This document shows, piece by piece, positions 16,609 through 26,602 of a stretch of 64,000 nucleotides of DNA (within the stretch, counting starts at the first letter, position 1; every line of letters starts with the position of its first letter). The notes beneath the pieces are model-generated. The model saw only the letters and a list, made by a program, of their open reading frames with translations, ran no database searches and was not told the origin of the DNA. Position numbers and translations under genes: made by a program. This DNA is from Anaeromonas sp052088025 (lineage in GTDB: Bacteria > Bacillota > Clostridia > Tissierellales > SIT17): NCBI RefSeq assembly GCF_052088025.1, contig NZ_JBQCYD010000004.1:19869-83868 (forward strand), read 5' to 3'.

Positions 16609-18285
16609 TTATTTATTTCTAATTAATTTTTCGACTAATTCTTTTTGTCTGATTCTAAGAATATCTGGTGTCCAATTATCATTTTTCTCTAAAAAAATCT
16701 TATTAGCATGAAAAGCATCTACTCTTTGTTTTAAATATCTTTCCTTCTTTTCTTTAAATTCTAAGTTGCTCAATTTAGAATTTTTAATTTTACTTATTAA
16801 TACTAAATTAGCGATCTTATGAGTCCATTTTTCTCTTTCTAAATCATTAAAATCTTTTAACCACTTACTATTTTCTCTAGGATTTTGTGGTAATACATGT
16901 TCTACACTTATTCGTTTATATCCTGATAAATGTACAGTATTATCACTCATTAAATATTCTAATTTTAATAGTATATATCTACCAAATCTTCTTTTATATA
17001 CTTCTCCTTCTATCATCAATCTGAATTGATTCATATCAATATTAAATAAATCATTATTATTAATCAAACTATCAATATTATTCTCATCTGTTTTTTCAAT
17101 TTGTTTTAATATACGATTCATAGCCTCTATTCTTTTAGTAGGATTTTCTTGACAAATCCAATCACCTGCAAATTTATATTCTAATCTTTTTAAAAACTCG
17201 AATAATTTATTCATTTTAAATTTACTATAATAAAAAAGTAAAGGAGGAATCCAATCTTCAGATGGGAGACCTATCTTCATAATTGTAATTAGATTTTTAT
17301 ATTCATTGCTAAGTTTATCGCTTTCAAGTTCTATTATTTGATTATATATATCATCATAATTCATCATTAAATTAATTGTTTCTTTACCTAGTGATATAAT
17401 ATTTTTATTATAAATATTTTTTTCAAACTCTTCTAATAAATTTATCCTAGCCTTTTCTTTTACAAGGATTGTTCTTATAAATGCTAAAAATCTATCAAAA
17501 TCCTCACCATATTTACCTTCTATTTCTTCCCAGATTCTTGCATATTTTTTTATTTCTTTGTCGCTTGTAATTGCTCCAATATTTTTTGATTTTAATATGT
17601 CGGAACTTGTTAATGGAATCCCTCTGTCATTTAAAATTGTGAATAATCTAAATGCATCTTCTGTGTTATCTGTTGATACATAAATAAACAATGCTTTATT
17701 TAATAAAAACTCTGCAAAATCTTCTAATCGCTCATTATTTTCTAAAAAATTACGCACTGTTAAAATTGCATTAGCCATATTAGATATAGAAATATTATCC
17801 TCATTGATTTTATCACTAATATATTGTTTGTTATTTGTACCATTTTCTTTAACAATATTTTCTTTAATAAAATCTTCTACCCTATCTCTTATATGAAATG
17901 TAATTCTTTGTCTAGAAGGGATTTTTAAAAGCTTATTTTCTTCTTGAAAAATTAATTTTTGAAGAGTTCTTTTATAGCTATCATTATCTAAAACATCCCT
18001 TAATGATGCAATTATTATAAGAAAAGTAGTAAGACGTTGTTGACCATCTAAAACTTCATATTCATCATAATCTTCATTATCAGTCTTTTTTAAAACTAGT
18101 GATCCTAGAAAATATTCATTTTTAGGTTTATTATCAAATGCAAATTTCAAATCATCAAGTAGCTCAGATACGTTATCATTTTGCCACACGTAAGATCTTT
18201 GATATTCTGGTACTACAAACCAAAAATCCTGAGAAAAAATCTTTTGAAGCAATTTCTTATCAACACTTATTTTACCACTTCCCAC
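16609..18285 (-). CDS. DUF262/DUF1524 protein, GmrSD-like restriction enzyme
   Basis: A 558-residue protein. The N-terminal DUF262 (ParB-like nucleotide-binding) domain has the hallmark DGQQRLTTFL (about 82-91). The C-terminal DUF1524 domain has an HNH-type nuclease centre: ISVEHVLPQNP, then IANLVLIS and the conserved asparagine KNSKLSN. GmrSD-type enzymes cut modified, often glucosylated, phage DNA. It lies next to a type I restriction operon, which supports a defence role. A GTG start at 18285 has TAGGAG 8 bases upstream. Confidence 0.85.
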   Translation of the reverse strand: MGSGKISVDKKLLQKIFSQDFWFVVPEYQRSYVWQNDNVSELLDDLKFAFDNKPKNEYFLGSLVLKKTDNEDYDEYEVLDGQQRLTTFLIIIASLRDVLDNDSYKRTLQKLIFQEENKLLKIPSRQRITFHIRDRVEDFIKENIVKENGTNNKQYISDKINEDNISISNMANAILTVRNFLENNERLEDFAEFLLNKALFIYVSTDNTEDAFRLFTILNDRGIPLTSSDILKSKNIGAITSDKEIKKYARIWEEIEGKYGEDFDRFLAFIRTILVKEKARINLLEEFEKNIYNKNIISLGKETINLMMNYDDIYNQIIELESDKLSNEYKNLITIMKIGLPSEDWIPPLLFYYSKFKMNKLFEFLKRLEYKFAGDWICQENPTKRIEAMNRILKQIEKTDENNIDSLINNNDLFNIDMNQFRLMIEGEVYKRRFGRYILLKLEYLMSDNTVHLSGYKRISVEHVLPQNPRENSKWLKDFNDLEREKWTHKIANLVLISKIKNSKLSNLEFKEKKERYLKQRVDAFHANKIFLEKNDNWTPDILRIRQKELVEKLIRNK

Positions 18286-18347
18286 TAATATCACTCCTAA
18301 TATTTAAATTTTTTATCTTAATTCTACTTTTATATTAAACCTTCTTA

Positions 18348-19061
18348 TCAAATCCTAGTATTACTCTCATACACCATATTATTAAGTTCAGCCCTTATGC
18401 CCCTCCAATTTGGCATGAACTTGTCCATATATGCATGAAATCTTTCATTATGGTGTCTTTCTAATAAATGCACCATCTCATGGACTATTATATATTCAAG
18501 GCATCTTGGTGTTTTTTTAGATAATTCTAAATTTATCCATATTCTCTTTGCTTCCACATTACAAGTTCCCCATTTTGTTTTCATTCTCTTTACTCTACTT
18601 TCATTCACAGAAACTCCAATTATTTTTTCCCATTTATTGATATAGTCTGGTATAGTTTGCTTTAGATGATTTCTATACCATTCATTCATTATTTTCTCCC
18701 TTTTTTCTATAGTGCTATTAGACTTTACATACAAATCTATATATTTTTTATTTCTTATTTCTACCCTTTGCTTTTCTTTTGTTTCAATTACATTTAACAA
18801 ATATCTAGTCCCTGAAAAATAATGACTTTCTCCAGATATAAACTCTCTTTTTGATTGTCTATCCTGTGATAGAAATTTTGATTTTTGTTTTTTTATCCAA
18901 GGAAGTTTTGATATTGCAAAGAGTCTTACTGATTCATCATCTAGCTTTTTAGGTACAGCCAGCCTCACCCTACCTTCTGGTGGATGAACTGACAAATGAA
19001 TATTTTTTATATTTTTTCTTATAAACTCAATATCAATATTTCCTATATTTATATTTTCCAA
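18348..19061 (-). CDS. YgjP-like zinc metallopeptidase (DUF45)
   Basis: A 237-residue M48/SprT-like protein with the zinc motif HEMVHLLERHH (HExxH, about 192-196). It also has the usual WGTCNVEAKRIWINLEL and CLEYIIVHE segments of YgjP. Genes of this family often sit inside type I restriction operons. Its ATG follows the hsdR stop with no gap, so the two are translationally coupled. The substrate and its role in restriction are unknown. Confidence 0.85.
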   Translation of the reverse strand: MENINIGNIDIEFIRKNIKNIHLSVHPPEGRVRLAVPKKLDDESVRLFAISKLPWIKKQKSKFLSQDRQSKREFISGESHYFSGTRYLLNVIETKEKQRVEIRNKKYIDLYVKSNSTIEKREKIMNEWYRNHLKQTIPDYINKWEKIIGVSVNESRVKRMKTKWGTCNVEAKRIWINLELSKKTPRCLEYIIVHEMVHLLERHHNERFHAYMDKFMPNWRGIRAELNNMVYESNTRI

Positions 19062-22000
19062 TTAATATTCACCTTGATTCTTTATTATGTCTATAGTAGA
19101 GTCTACAAGCTCTTCATCATCTCCTAGATATTCTCTTAAAGTGTTTTTTACATATCTTTCCTTTATTCTATTCCCTCTCCAACCATCTGGAGTGTTGAAT
19201 TCAAGTTCTGCATTTATTTCTAATACTAAATCCTTATCTTCATTTAAATTATCATATAGAGCCATCTTAGCTTTAGTATTAATTTCTTTAGGATAGGATT
19301 TTGAATCTGATGGATTTTTAGCCCTTTTAGTTAAATCTATGATTGTTTTTAAATACTCTTCATAATCTTTCACTTTTTCTTTTCTCTCTCTAATAAGTTC
19401 ATCTAATAAAATAGACATCTTTTCATAATATTTTGGATTAGTAGGTTTTTCATCCGTTATTAATTTTCTAACATTGTTTTCTATAGTTTCTGCTGTAGCT
19501 TCCTTATCTTCCTTTATACCTTCAGGTAATTCATCTAAGGCATCCTTACCTCTTTCAACTATTAATTCTACTAAAGAAAGGTCATCAAATGCTGATATTT
19601 TTTTGTGTTCTTTTGCACTTATATATGAATCTATTAAATGTCTCATAGCTGGCTCATAAGATTTCAAATCAATATAATCATTGGCTGCTATCATTACTTC
19701 CAATCGAATGTTGTCATAATATTTTACATCTTTTTTTATTGAATCAATTTCACTATCACTATATCCTGCTTCTTTCATTTCATTAGCTATATGTGAATAT
19801 GCTCTAAGCAGTCCTGCACTATATTTATATAAGGCTTTTCTCTTTTCTTCATTTTCTTTTAGAGCATCTTTATCACTGGTATCTTCTGCGCAGAAATATC
19901 TAATATATTCCTTAGATTCTTTAGGTGGTACTACTGGTTCACAAAGTGCCTTTATACTTTCAAGTGCAGTATCCAGCCTTTCACTAGATTTTTCTAACCT
20001 ATCTTTTAAAAGACCTTCAACATCTTCTTTTTCATATGAGTCAAATGCTTCGGATGTATAGTCTTCTACTGATTTTTCTAAGCTTTTGAATAAATCCATA
20101 TAGTCGATCACATAGCCATATTCTTTGTCCTCTCCATCTAAACGATTAACCCTACAAATTGCTTGAAATAGACCATGGTCCCTCATAGATTTATCAATAT
20201 ATAGATAAGTGGCTGGTGGAGCATCAAAACCTGTCAAAAGCTTGTCTACTACTATTAGTAATTTCATTTGAGCTGGTGATTCTATAAATTTCTTTTTTAC
20301 TTCCTCTTCAAACACCTCTGGCTTTTTACCATTTAGCATCTCCTGATATACTTCATATTTCTCTATATTTTCAGTATCTTCTTCTCCTGTAGATTCACCT
20401 TTTATATCAGATATATGAGGATTATATGAGGTAATGATAGCGCATTTTTTAAAACCTTCTCCTTGAAATATTTCATAGTATTTACAGGCTTCATAGATAC
20501 TTCCAGCGACTAAAATAGCATTACCCTTGCCACTTTCTAATCTATCTTTGGTGCTCATATCATGAATTATGTCATTTACAATTATCATAAGTCTTGATTT
20601 GGAGCTTAGTACTTTTTGTAGAGTGCCCCATCTTTGCTTTAATTTGATTTTAGTATGGTCTGTAAGTCCTCTTGTTTTAGCTTCAAACCATTCATCTATC
20701 TTTTCTTGAGAATTTATATCTTGTTCTACATCCCTTGCTTCATATTGTAAATCTAGTACAACTTCATCCTTTACTGCTTCATCAAATTTATAGGTATGAA
20801 TATATGATCCAAATACTTCTATACTTTTTTGTTTGTCTTTTTTAAGAAGTGGAGTACCAGTAAAACCTATAAATAATGAATCTGGTAGAATGGTTTTCAT
20901 AGCTTCATGTAACTTACCTGATTGAGTCCTATGACATTCATCTACAAATACATAGATATTACCCTTTGCTTTGAAATCCTTGGGTAGTGAATTATTAAGT
21001 TCCTCTATATACTTATTGTAATCAGATTCTTTGACCTCTCCACTTTTTTTACCAAATTTATGAATTAAAGAATTTATAAGAAGTGGAGTCGTAGAGTTTA
21101 GCTTTTCTATTAAATCTGAACCACTTTTAGTCCTGTAGATACTTTCATCTACACCCTTAAAAACCTTCTCAATTTGAGAGTCTAGCTCTTCCCTATCAGT
21201 TATAATTAATATTCTTGAATCCGCTATATTTTCCCTAATCCATTTGGCAAGCCATACCATAGTGAGACTTTTTCCACTTCCTTGAGTATGCCAAATTATA
21301 CCACCTTCTCTTTTTTTGATTCTTTTAGTAGCTGCATTTACTCCAAAATATTGATTTGGTCTACAAATCTTCTTGATACCACTATCAAACACTATAAAGT
21401 CATGAATAATTTCTAAAAATCTTTCCTTGTGACATAATTTTATTATTTGTTTATCTAATAACTCTTTTACTTCACCAGATATTATTTTTACTTCTTCAGA
21501 TAAGGGATCATTTGCCTTGTCATCTTCTTTCCAGTTTAAATAATATTTTTCACTAGTTTCAATAGTTCCATATCTAAGACCTGCTGTATCATTTCCTGCC
21601 ATGACTAATTGCATAGTATTATAAAAAGGTTTTATAAATTCTTTCTTCTGATTATCTAAGTTTTGTCTTATGCCTTCTGAAATTGATACAATAGATCTTT
21701 TAAGTTCTATAACTCCAAGGGCTATTCCATTTACATATAGGACGATATCTGGTCTTTTAGTATTTTCTCCTTTTACAGTGACTTCTTCTGCAATATAGAA
21801 ATCGTTGTTTAGAGGGTTTTGCCAATCTATAAACATAACAGTCTCATTGTTTTCACTAAAATCTTCTTTTACCTGAACACCATATCTAAGTAATGTATAT
21901 ACTTCCTTGTTTATATCATATAAACTTTCAATATTATTAGTAGATATTTCTATGAATTTTGAAGTAGCACGATTTATAAGAGTATCACTATAGTTTTGTT

Positions 22001-22151
22001 CTTTTAAATAATTTCTCAAAAGTTCTTCTTTAATGTTTGAATTGTTTTCCCTATCTTCAAAATTACCAAGATAATTATAGTTTAGCTTGTCAGTAAAAAC
22101 ATTTACTACTCTATTTTGAGTTTGTCTTTCTCTTTGACCTACTTTACTCAT
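19062..22151 (-). CDS. hsdR: Type I restriction enzyme HsdR
   Basis: The 1029-residue motor and nuclease subunit. The N-terminal PD-ExK-like nuclease has RPDIVLYVNGIALGVIELK. The SF2 translocase shows Walker A WHTQGSGKSLT (about 287) and motif II DECHRT, then GFTGTPLL. The helical C-terminus is typical of EcoR124-like HsdR. It pulls and cuts unmethylated DNA in complex with HsdM and HsdS. Its ATG overlaps the hsdS stop by 4 bases (ATGA). Confidence 0.95.
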   Translation of the reverse strand: MSKVGQRERQTQNRVVNVFTDKLNYNYLGNFEDRENNSNIKEELLRNYLKEQNYSDTLINRATSKFIEISTNNIESLYDINKEVYTLLRYGVQVKEDFSENNETVMFIDWQNPLNNDFYIAEEVTVKGENTKRPDIVLYVNGIALGVIELKRSIVSISEGIRQNLDNQKKEFIKPFYNTMQLVMAGNDTAGLRYGTIETSEKYYLNWKEDDKANDPLSEEVKIISGEVKELLDKQIIKLCHKERFLEIIHDFIVFDSGIKKICRPNQYFGVNAATKRIKKREGGIIWHTQGSGKSLTMVWLAKWIRENIADSRILIITDREELDSQIEKVFKGVDESIYRTKSGSDLIEKLNSTTPLLINSLIHKFGKKSGEVKESDYNKYIEELNNSLPKDFKAKGNIYVFVDECHRTQSGKLHEAMKTILPDSLFIGFTGTPLLKKDKQKSIEVFGSYIHTYKFDEAVKDEVVLDLQYEARDVEQDINSQEKIDEWFEAKTRGLTDHTKIKLKQRWGTLQKVLSSKSRLMIIVNDIIHDMSTKDRLESGKGNAILVAGSIYEACKYYEIFQGEGFKKCAIITSYNPHISDIKGESTGEEDTENIEKYEVYQEMLNGKKPEVFEEEVKKKFIESPAQMKLLIVVDKLLTGFDAPPATYLYIDKSMRDHGLFQAICRVNRLDGEDKEYGYVIDYMDLFKSLEKSVEDYTSEAFDSYEKEDVEGLLKDRLEKSSERLDTALESIKALCEPVVPPKESKEYIRYFCAEDTSDKDALKENEEKRKALYKYSAGLLRAYSHIANEMKEAGYSDSEIDSIKKDVKYYDNIRLEVMIAANDYIDLKSYEPAMRHLIDSYISAKEHKKISAFDDLSLVELIVERGKDALDELPEGIKEDKEATAETIENNVRKLITDEKPTNPKYYEKMSILLDELIRERKEKVKDYEEYLKTIIDLTKRAKNPSDSKSYPKEINTKAKMALYDNLNEDKDLVLEINAELEFNTPDGWRGNRIKERYVKNTLREYLGDDEELVDSTIDIIKNQGEY

Positions 22152-23368
22152 ATCAATCTAATCCTCCCTGTAAGAAGTTCTTGCATCATGCCTTTTTTAA
22201 TAGTTTTATATTTTTCTAGTTTTTGTTGTTGTAGTTCTATTTCTGAGTCCATGTCAGATAGTATTTGAGCTATAGCTTTTTGTTCTTTTATGTCTTTAGG
22301 TGTTTTTATATTCAATAATTTTAGTGATTCAAAATTCAAAGCAGCCATTGTAGTTGAGCTAGATAATTGTGCAATTTCTTTTTTCATGTAAGTCAAGAGA
22401 TAATAAAAAAATTTATTATATATTACTATTTTAGGATTTAAATGAAATAAATTATTAGCTATAACTCCTTCAAAATCATATCCAACAATTCCAGGTTCAC
22501 CATATCTAATCATAAACAAATCATCATTTGATACATGATGTTCAAGTCCTGGATCTTTAATATATCTAGGCAACTCATCATTTTTTGTTAAATCTACTAT
22601 TCTTATAAACCTTACTAAACCTTCTTCTTTTAATACTCTCTGCTTTAATACAGAGCATTGAACCCCTTGTTTAAAATTAAATAATTTTTCTAAATTTTTA
22701 GTTATCCACTCAGCACTAAATCCATCTAATCTTTTCTTTCCTGTAAGTAACTCTTGAATTGTTCCTTGTTTCATTTTTTTCTTTTTATCTATTAATTTTT
22801 GAGTTGATTCAATTAAATCATCCATATCACTTAAGACTGTAGCAATAGCTTTTTGTTCTTTTAGTGGGGGTAATAATATTGGAGTTTCTCTTATTGTTTT
22901 AAGAGATAAGTTTCTTATAGTAGTTCCAGTTAGTTTATTTTCATAAAATTTGTTAATAGATTCCATTTGTAATTGATAAAAAATATATTTTTTATTTGCA
23001 CCTTTATTTATATTTATATAACTAGCACTCTTTCCCAAAATAATTTTTTCATTATTATAGAAAGCTAAATTTCCTATTGTACCATTTATTGACATTAAAA
23101 TTGTATTATTATTTAAATTTTTCTTATGCTTTTCATATTCAATTTTATTTATACATTTTGTCTCTTTAAAAATTTTTATTTTTCCATTGATTAAATTATT
23201 TCCATTTATAAAATAAGTCTCAGAATTAGATACATACTTAGGAGTAGTATGTATTCCGTCTCCTATCAAATTAGATATTTCAATAAGATTTACTACTTCC
23301 CAATCCTCAGGTATAACTCCGACCTCTGTCTTCTTATATCCATCTCTAATTTTCATCTCTTCTACCAT
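22148..23368 (-). CDS. hsdS: Type I restriction specificity subunit HsdS
   Basis: A 406-residue protein with two target-recognition domains (about 20-160 and 215-350). Each is followed by a similar helical spacer: AIATVLSDMDDLIESTQKLIDKK.. QELLTGKKRL and AIAQILSDMDSEIELQQ.. QELLTGRIRL. The two recognition domains differ from each other, which implies an asymmetric two-part DNA target. It overlaps hsdM and hsdR by a few bases on either side. The target sequence cannot be read from the protein by eye. Confidence 0.93.
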   Translation of the reverse strand: MVEEMKIRDGYKKTEVGVIPEDWEVVNLIEISNLIGDGIHTTPKYVSNSETYFINGNNLINGKIKIFKETKCINKIEYEKHKKNLNNNTILMSINGTIGNLAFYNNEKIILGKSASYININKGANKKYIFYQLQMESINKFYENKLTGTTIRNLSLKTIRETPILLPPLKEQKAIATVLSDMDDLIESTQKLIDKKKKMKQGTIQELLTGKKRLDGFSAEWITKNLEKLFNFKQGVQCSVLKQRVLKEEGLVRFIRIVDLTKNDELPRYIKDPGLEHHVSNDDLFMIRYGEPGIVGYDFEGVIANNLFHLNPKIVIYNKFFYYLLTYMKKEIAQLSSSTTMAALNFESLKLLNIKTPKDIKEQKAIAQILSDMDSEIELQQQKLEKYKTIKKGMMQELLTGRIRLI

Positions 23369-25725
23369 GAAAATCCCATCCTCTTTAAATGTCCTTCTAC
23401 CTTACTTTCTAATTCTTTTATCTCTTCTTCTATTTGAGGTAATGGCTCGTCATATCTTTCTGCTAGTTCTTTTATCCTTGTTGTTAATCTGTGAGATATT
23501 CTTTCTAATTCTCCATTTACTTCTTTAGTTATTGTTGGAACCCATTTATAATCTATTACGAGTCCCTTTATTTGATCTTCACTTAGTTCTTTATATTTAT
23601 TATCTACTTTTTTATTTAATTCTTTCTCTAACTTTTTGATTTCTTTGTTAGCTTTTGATTCATTATCTACTAATTTTAAATAATTATTTAATACTTCATA
23701 TTCTTCTTTGTAGTCTTCATTATCTTTGGTTTCTTTTATTTTGCTCTTTAAATTTCCCTTTGTAATGTTTCCTTTGTCGTTTTTTATTTCTTCAAGTATT
23801 CCTTCTTCTTCACTATGTTCTTCTTCATATTCTTCTTTTTCTCTTGATATTTCATCTTTTTCTACTTCTTTTGCTTCTATATATTCCTTTTCTTCAATGA
23901 AATATTTATCTATTATTAATTCTTGGGGTACCAAATCTTTATCTGCTATCCAGCCATTTTCAACTATCATATAAGTATCATCTTTCATAGTATCTAGCCA
24001 ATAGTTCATTAGATATTGGTATATGTCATATTTATCTATAAGTATTCTGCCATCAAATTTTTCTAATATATCTTCTGATATTATTTCAATTATTTCCTTT
24101 GGGTTTGATCCTGTCTTTATATTTCTAAACATTTCCCTATATTTATTAGACCAATTATTTATAATAGTATTTATTTCTTGCCTGTAGTTTATAAATTCTT
24201 CATCATTAAATATAGTTTCCTTTATATTTTCTTTTTCTACATTTAATTTGCTATATCCTTCTTTTTCACTATTAGAAAAAAGTGTATTTCTTGATTTTGG
24301 ATATACCTCCCAATATTTTTCTAACTCATCTATATCTCTATTTGGTATTCCCCCACTTAGATGAGCTCTTATATCTTGGATGTCTTCCTCTTCAGTGTTA
24401 TCAATATATCTTGGGATGTTTAGATTATATTCATTTTCTTTGATTTCATCTATTGGTATCATTCTAGAATATTTAGGTATTTCAGTTTTATTATTAAATA
24501 CGTCTACTATTTTATGAATATCTTGTTCTCTTAATCTATTTTTATTTCCATCTTTGATAAAACCTTTACTTGCATCTATCATAAATATACCTTTTCTTAC
24601 AGAAGCATTTGCCTTATCAATTACTATGATTGCTGCAGGTATTCCTGTACCATAAAATAGGTTAGCAGGGAGACCTATTATACCTTTTATATATCCTCTT
24701 TTTATTATATTTTCCCTTATAGTAGCTTCTGCATTTCCTCTAAATAATACTCCATGAGGAAGTATTATGGCACCTTTTCCTTTGTTACTTTTTAAAGATT
24801 TTATTAGGTGAAGTAAAAATGCATAGTCACCATTTTTAGCTGGTGGAAGTCCATATCCATCAAATCTTTTGTATAAATCATTTGCTGGGTCAAAGCCATT
24901 GCTCCAACTCTTTGTAGAAAAAGGCGGATTTGCTACTGCAAAATCAAATGTTTTAAGTTTACCTTCTTTATCTCTGAATTCAGGTGAAGATAAGGTATCT
25001 CCTTGACGAATATCTGATAGTTCATTGTTATGTAATATCATATTCATCTTTGCAAGTGCTACTGTTGCTACATCTTTTTCTTGACCATATAGGGTAAGAC
25101 CGTTTCCTGATTCATCTGCTACCTTAAGTAGTAGGGAACCACTGCCTGCTGTAGGGTCATATACTGTTTGAGATTGTTTTTCTATACTTTCAACCCCTAT
25201 TACCTGGGCCATTATTCTTGATACCTCTGCCGGGGTATAGAACTGTCCCTTACTCTTTCCTGATTCAGTTGCAAAATGCTTCATGAGATATTCATAAGCA
25301 TCACCTAAAATATCATCGCCTTCTGCTGTATTACTACCAAAGTTCAATTTTTCATCTTCAAATATGGCTATTAGATTAGACAACCTATCTACCATTTCTT
25401 TTCCTTTTCCAAGCTTATCAGAATCATTGAAGTCTGCTACTGTTATAACCCCTACTAAATCATTTTCATCTGCCATTTTTCTAATAATCTTATTAGTCTT
25501 GTCTCCTATTTCTTTATCACCCTTTAATTCCATAAGGTCTTTGAAGCTTCCACCTTCAGGCACATAAATAAGGGCATCTTTTTTACCATAGTATTTATCT
25601 GTTACATATCTCATAAATAAAAGTATTAGTATATAGTTTTTATATTGAGAGGCATCCATGCCTCCCCTTAATTCATCACAACTTTTCCATAGTTTGTTAT
25701 ATAATTCACTCTTTTTTATAGCCAT
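23362..25725 (-). CDS. hsdM: Type I DNA methyltransferase subunit HsdM
   Basis: A 787-residue adenine N6-methyltransferase. The N-terminal helical HsdM_N part is followed by the SAM motif DPTAGSGSLLLK (about 190) and catalytic NPPFS (about 265). After ~450 there is a long charged helical extension, rich in E/K coiled-coil (about 600-720). It ends in a segment resembling a specificity-subunit anchor (YDEPLPQIEEEIKELESKV). It is first in the hsd operon and has its own promoter and a GGAGG site. Confidence 0.95.
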   Translation of the reverse strand: MAIKKSELYNKLWKSCDELRGGMDASQYKNYILILLFMRYVTDKYYGKKDALIYVPEGGSFKDLMELKGDKEIGDKTNKIIRKMADENDLVGVITVADFNDSDKLGKGKEMVDRLSNLIAIFEDEKLNFGSNTAEGDDILGDAYEYLMKHFATESGKSKGQFYTPAEVSRIMAQVIGVESIEKQSQTVYDPTAGSGSLLLKVADESGNGLTLYGQEKDVATVALAKMNMILHNNELSDIRQGDTLSSPEFRDKEGKLKTFDFAVANPPFSTKSWSNGFDPANDLYKRFDGYGLPPAKNGDYAFLLHLIKSLKSNKGKGAIILPHGVLFRGNAEATIRENIIKRGYIKGIIGLPANLFYGTGIPAAIIVIDKANASVRKGIFMIDASKGFIKDGNKNRLREQDIHKIVDVFNNKTEIPKYSRMIPIDEIKENEYNLNIPRYIDNTEEEDIQDIRAHLSGGIPNRDIDELEKYWEVYPKSRNTLFSNSEKEGYSKLNVEKENIKETIFNDEEFINYRQEINTIINNWSNKYREMFRNIKTGSNPKEIIEIISEDILEKFDGRILIDKYDIYQYLMNYWLDTMKDDTYMIVENGWIADKDLVPQELIIDKYFIEEKEYIEAKEVEKDEISREKEEYEEEHSEEEGILEEIKNDKGNITKGNLKSKIKETKDNEDYKEEYEVLNNYLKLVDNESKANKEIKKLEKELNKKVDNKYKELSEDQIKGLVIDYKWVPTITKEVNGELERISHRLTTRIKELAERYDEPLPQIEEEIKELESKVEGHLKRMGFSW

Positions 25726-25771
25726 TTTGTCAATTCCTCCATTGTTGTAAATTAATTATATATATATAATT

Positions 25772-25800
25772 ATTATATATATCTTTAGCTATTTTAGCAA
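25772..25800 (-). promoter_or_regulatory. Sigma-A promoter of the hsd operon
   Basis: TTGCTA, a 17-base spacer and TATAAT lie 47 bases before the hsdM start codon on the minus strand. Confidence 0.7.
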
Positions 25801-25843
25801 TTTTCTAAACTTAATTAATAAGTATAATGAGATTTAATATAAA

Positions 25844-25883
25844 AAAACATAGGTAAAATAATCAATTATTTTACCTATGTTTT
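25844..25883 (-). terminator. Terminator after the 49-residue gene
   Basis: A long A/T-rich stem, AAAACATAGGTAAAATAAT with its complement, is followed on the minus strand by a run of T. It separates the small gene from the hsd promoter. Confidence 0.8.
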
Positions 25884-25898
25884 AGAAAAAATGTACTT

Positions 25899-26048
25899 CT
25901 AGTTTTTACATCCATTTTTGTTACAAGTGATTCTTTGATGAGAGTTTACCCAATGACTCGATTGATCTTTAGTATCAATACCACATCCAGTCTTTCCACC
26001 TTTATTTCCACTATGAATAACACCAGTTGGAATATGCTTTACAGCCAT
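25899..26048 (-). CDS. Small Cys/His-containing protein, 49 residues
   Basis: A short frame beginning MAVKHIPTGVIHSGNKGGK has a perfect AGGAGGG 5 bases upstream and a terminator after the stop. Together these make it a real, independently expressed gene. The C-terminal half has HWVNSHQRITCNKNGCKN, with three cysteines in the protein (positions 22, 42, 47) and several histidines that could bind a metal. I do not recognise a characterised family. It lies upstream of the hsd operon but is separated from it by the terminator. Confidence 0.75.
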   Translation of the reverse strand: MAVKHIPTGVIHSGNKGGKTGCGIDTKDQSSHWVNSHQRITCNKNGCKN

Positions 26049-26142
26049 AATATCCCTCCTTTCATATTTTTTTAATAATACTAGTAATTATTACTATAAA
26101 AACATATGAAAAATAATATTTATTGAATCATATAATTATTTC

Positions 26143-26526
26143 CTACTTAACTCCAACTTTTTCTTCTCTTTTGCTTTCCTTCTCACCATACATACCCTTA
26201 TTCCTAAAATAATGAACCATCAACAATCCTCCAAATACAAGACTAAGCACTGACCATATTGCAAGGTCTGCATATGAACCTATATTTGTTATACCTATTA
26301 ATCCGCCTAATACATAAAAAACTATAGCTGTTATAAGTATGCCTTTTTTATCTTTTGAAATCATTGCAAGTATTCCACCTATGAGCATTGATATAGCTAA
26401 AAGAAAACCTGCACTGCCACTTATCTCACCTTGACCTTCCATAGCGTTTCCTAATCCAACTACACATGATTGAAGCATTATTATCATAAATAGTACTAAT
26501 GATATGATACCTATAACTTTTTTCAC
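26143..26526 (-). CDS. Small four-helix membrane protein, unknown function
   Basis: A 127-residue protein with about four membrane helices and a charged tail ending KESKREEKVGVK. The GTG at 26526 is the better start: GAGGAG lies 9 bases before it and touches an earlier ATG. The first helix ends in MLQSC, close to a lipobox, so it could be a lipoprotein. No catalytic motif is visible. The neighbours do not suggest a role. Confidence 0.6.
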   Translation of the reverse strand: MKKVIGIISLVLFMIIMLQSCVVGLGNAMEGQGEISGSAGFLLAISMLIGGILAMISKDKKGILITAIVFYVLGGLIGITNIGSYADLAIWSVLSLVFGGLLMVHYFRNKGMYGEKESKREEKVGVK

Positions 26527-26602
26527 TATGAACATCTCCTCATTTATTAGTTATATCTATTATTTCAAATGAGGAGTCCATTTGTAAGGACAGTAAAAAT
26601 TG

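Noticed and set aside
23362..25725. Long charged extension of HsdM as evidence of a novel fusion
   Set aside because: HsdM proteins of about 780 residues with such extensions are common, so it is not treated as unusual.
25741..25800. AT-dinucleotide-rich stretch before hsdM as a possible repeat or origin
   Set aside because: It is short and is explained by the sigma-A promoter; no DnaA boxes or iterons are visible.
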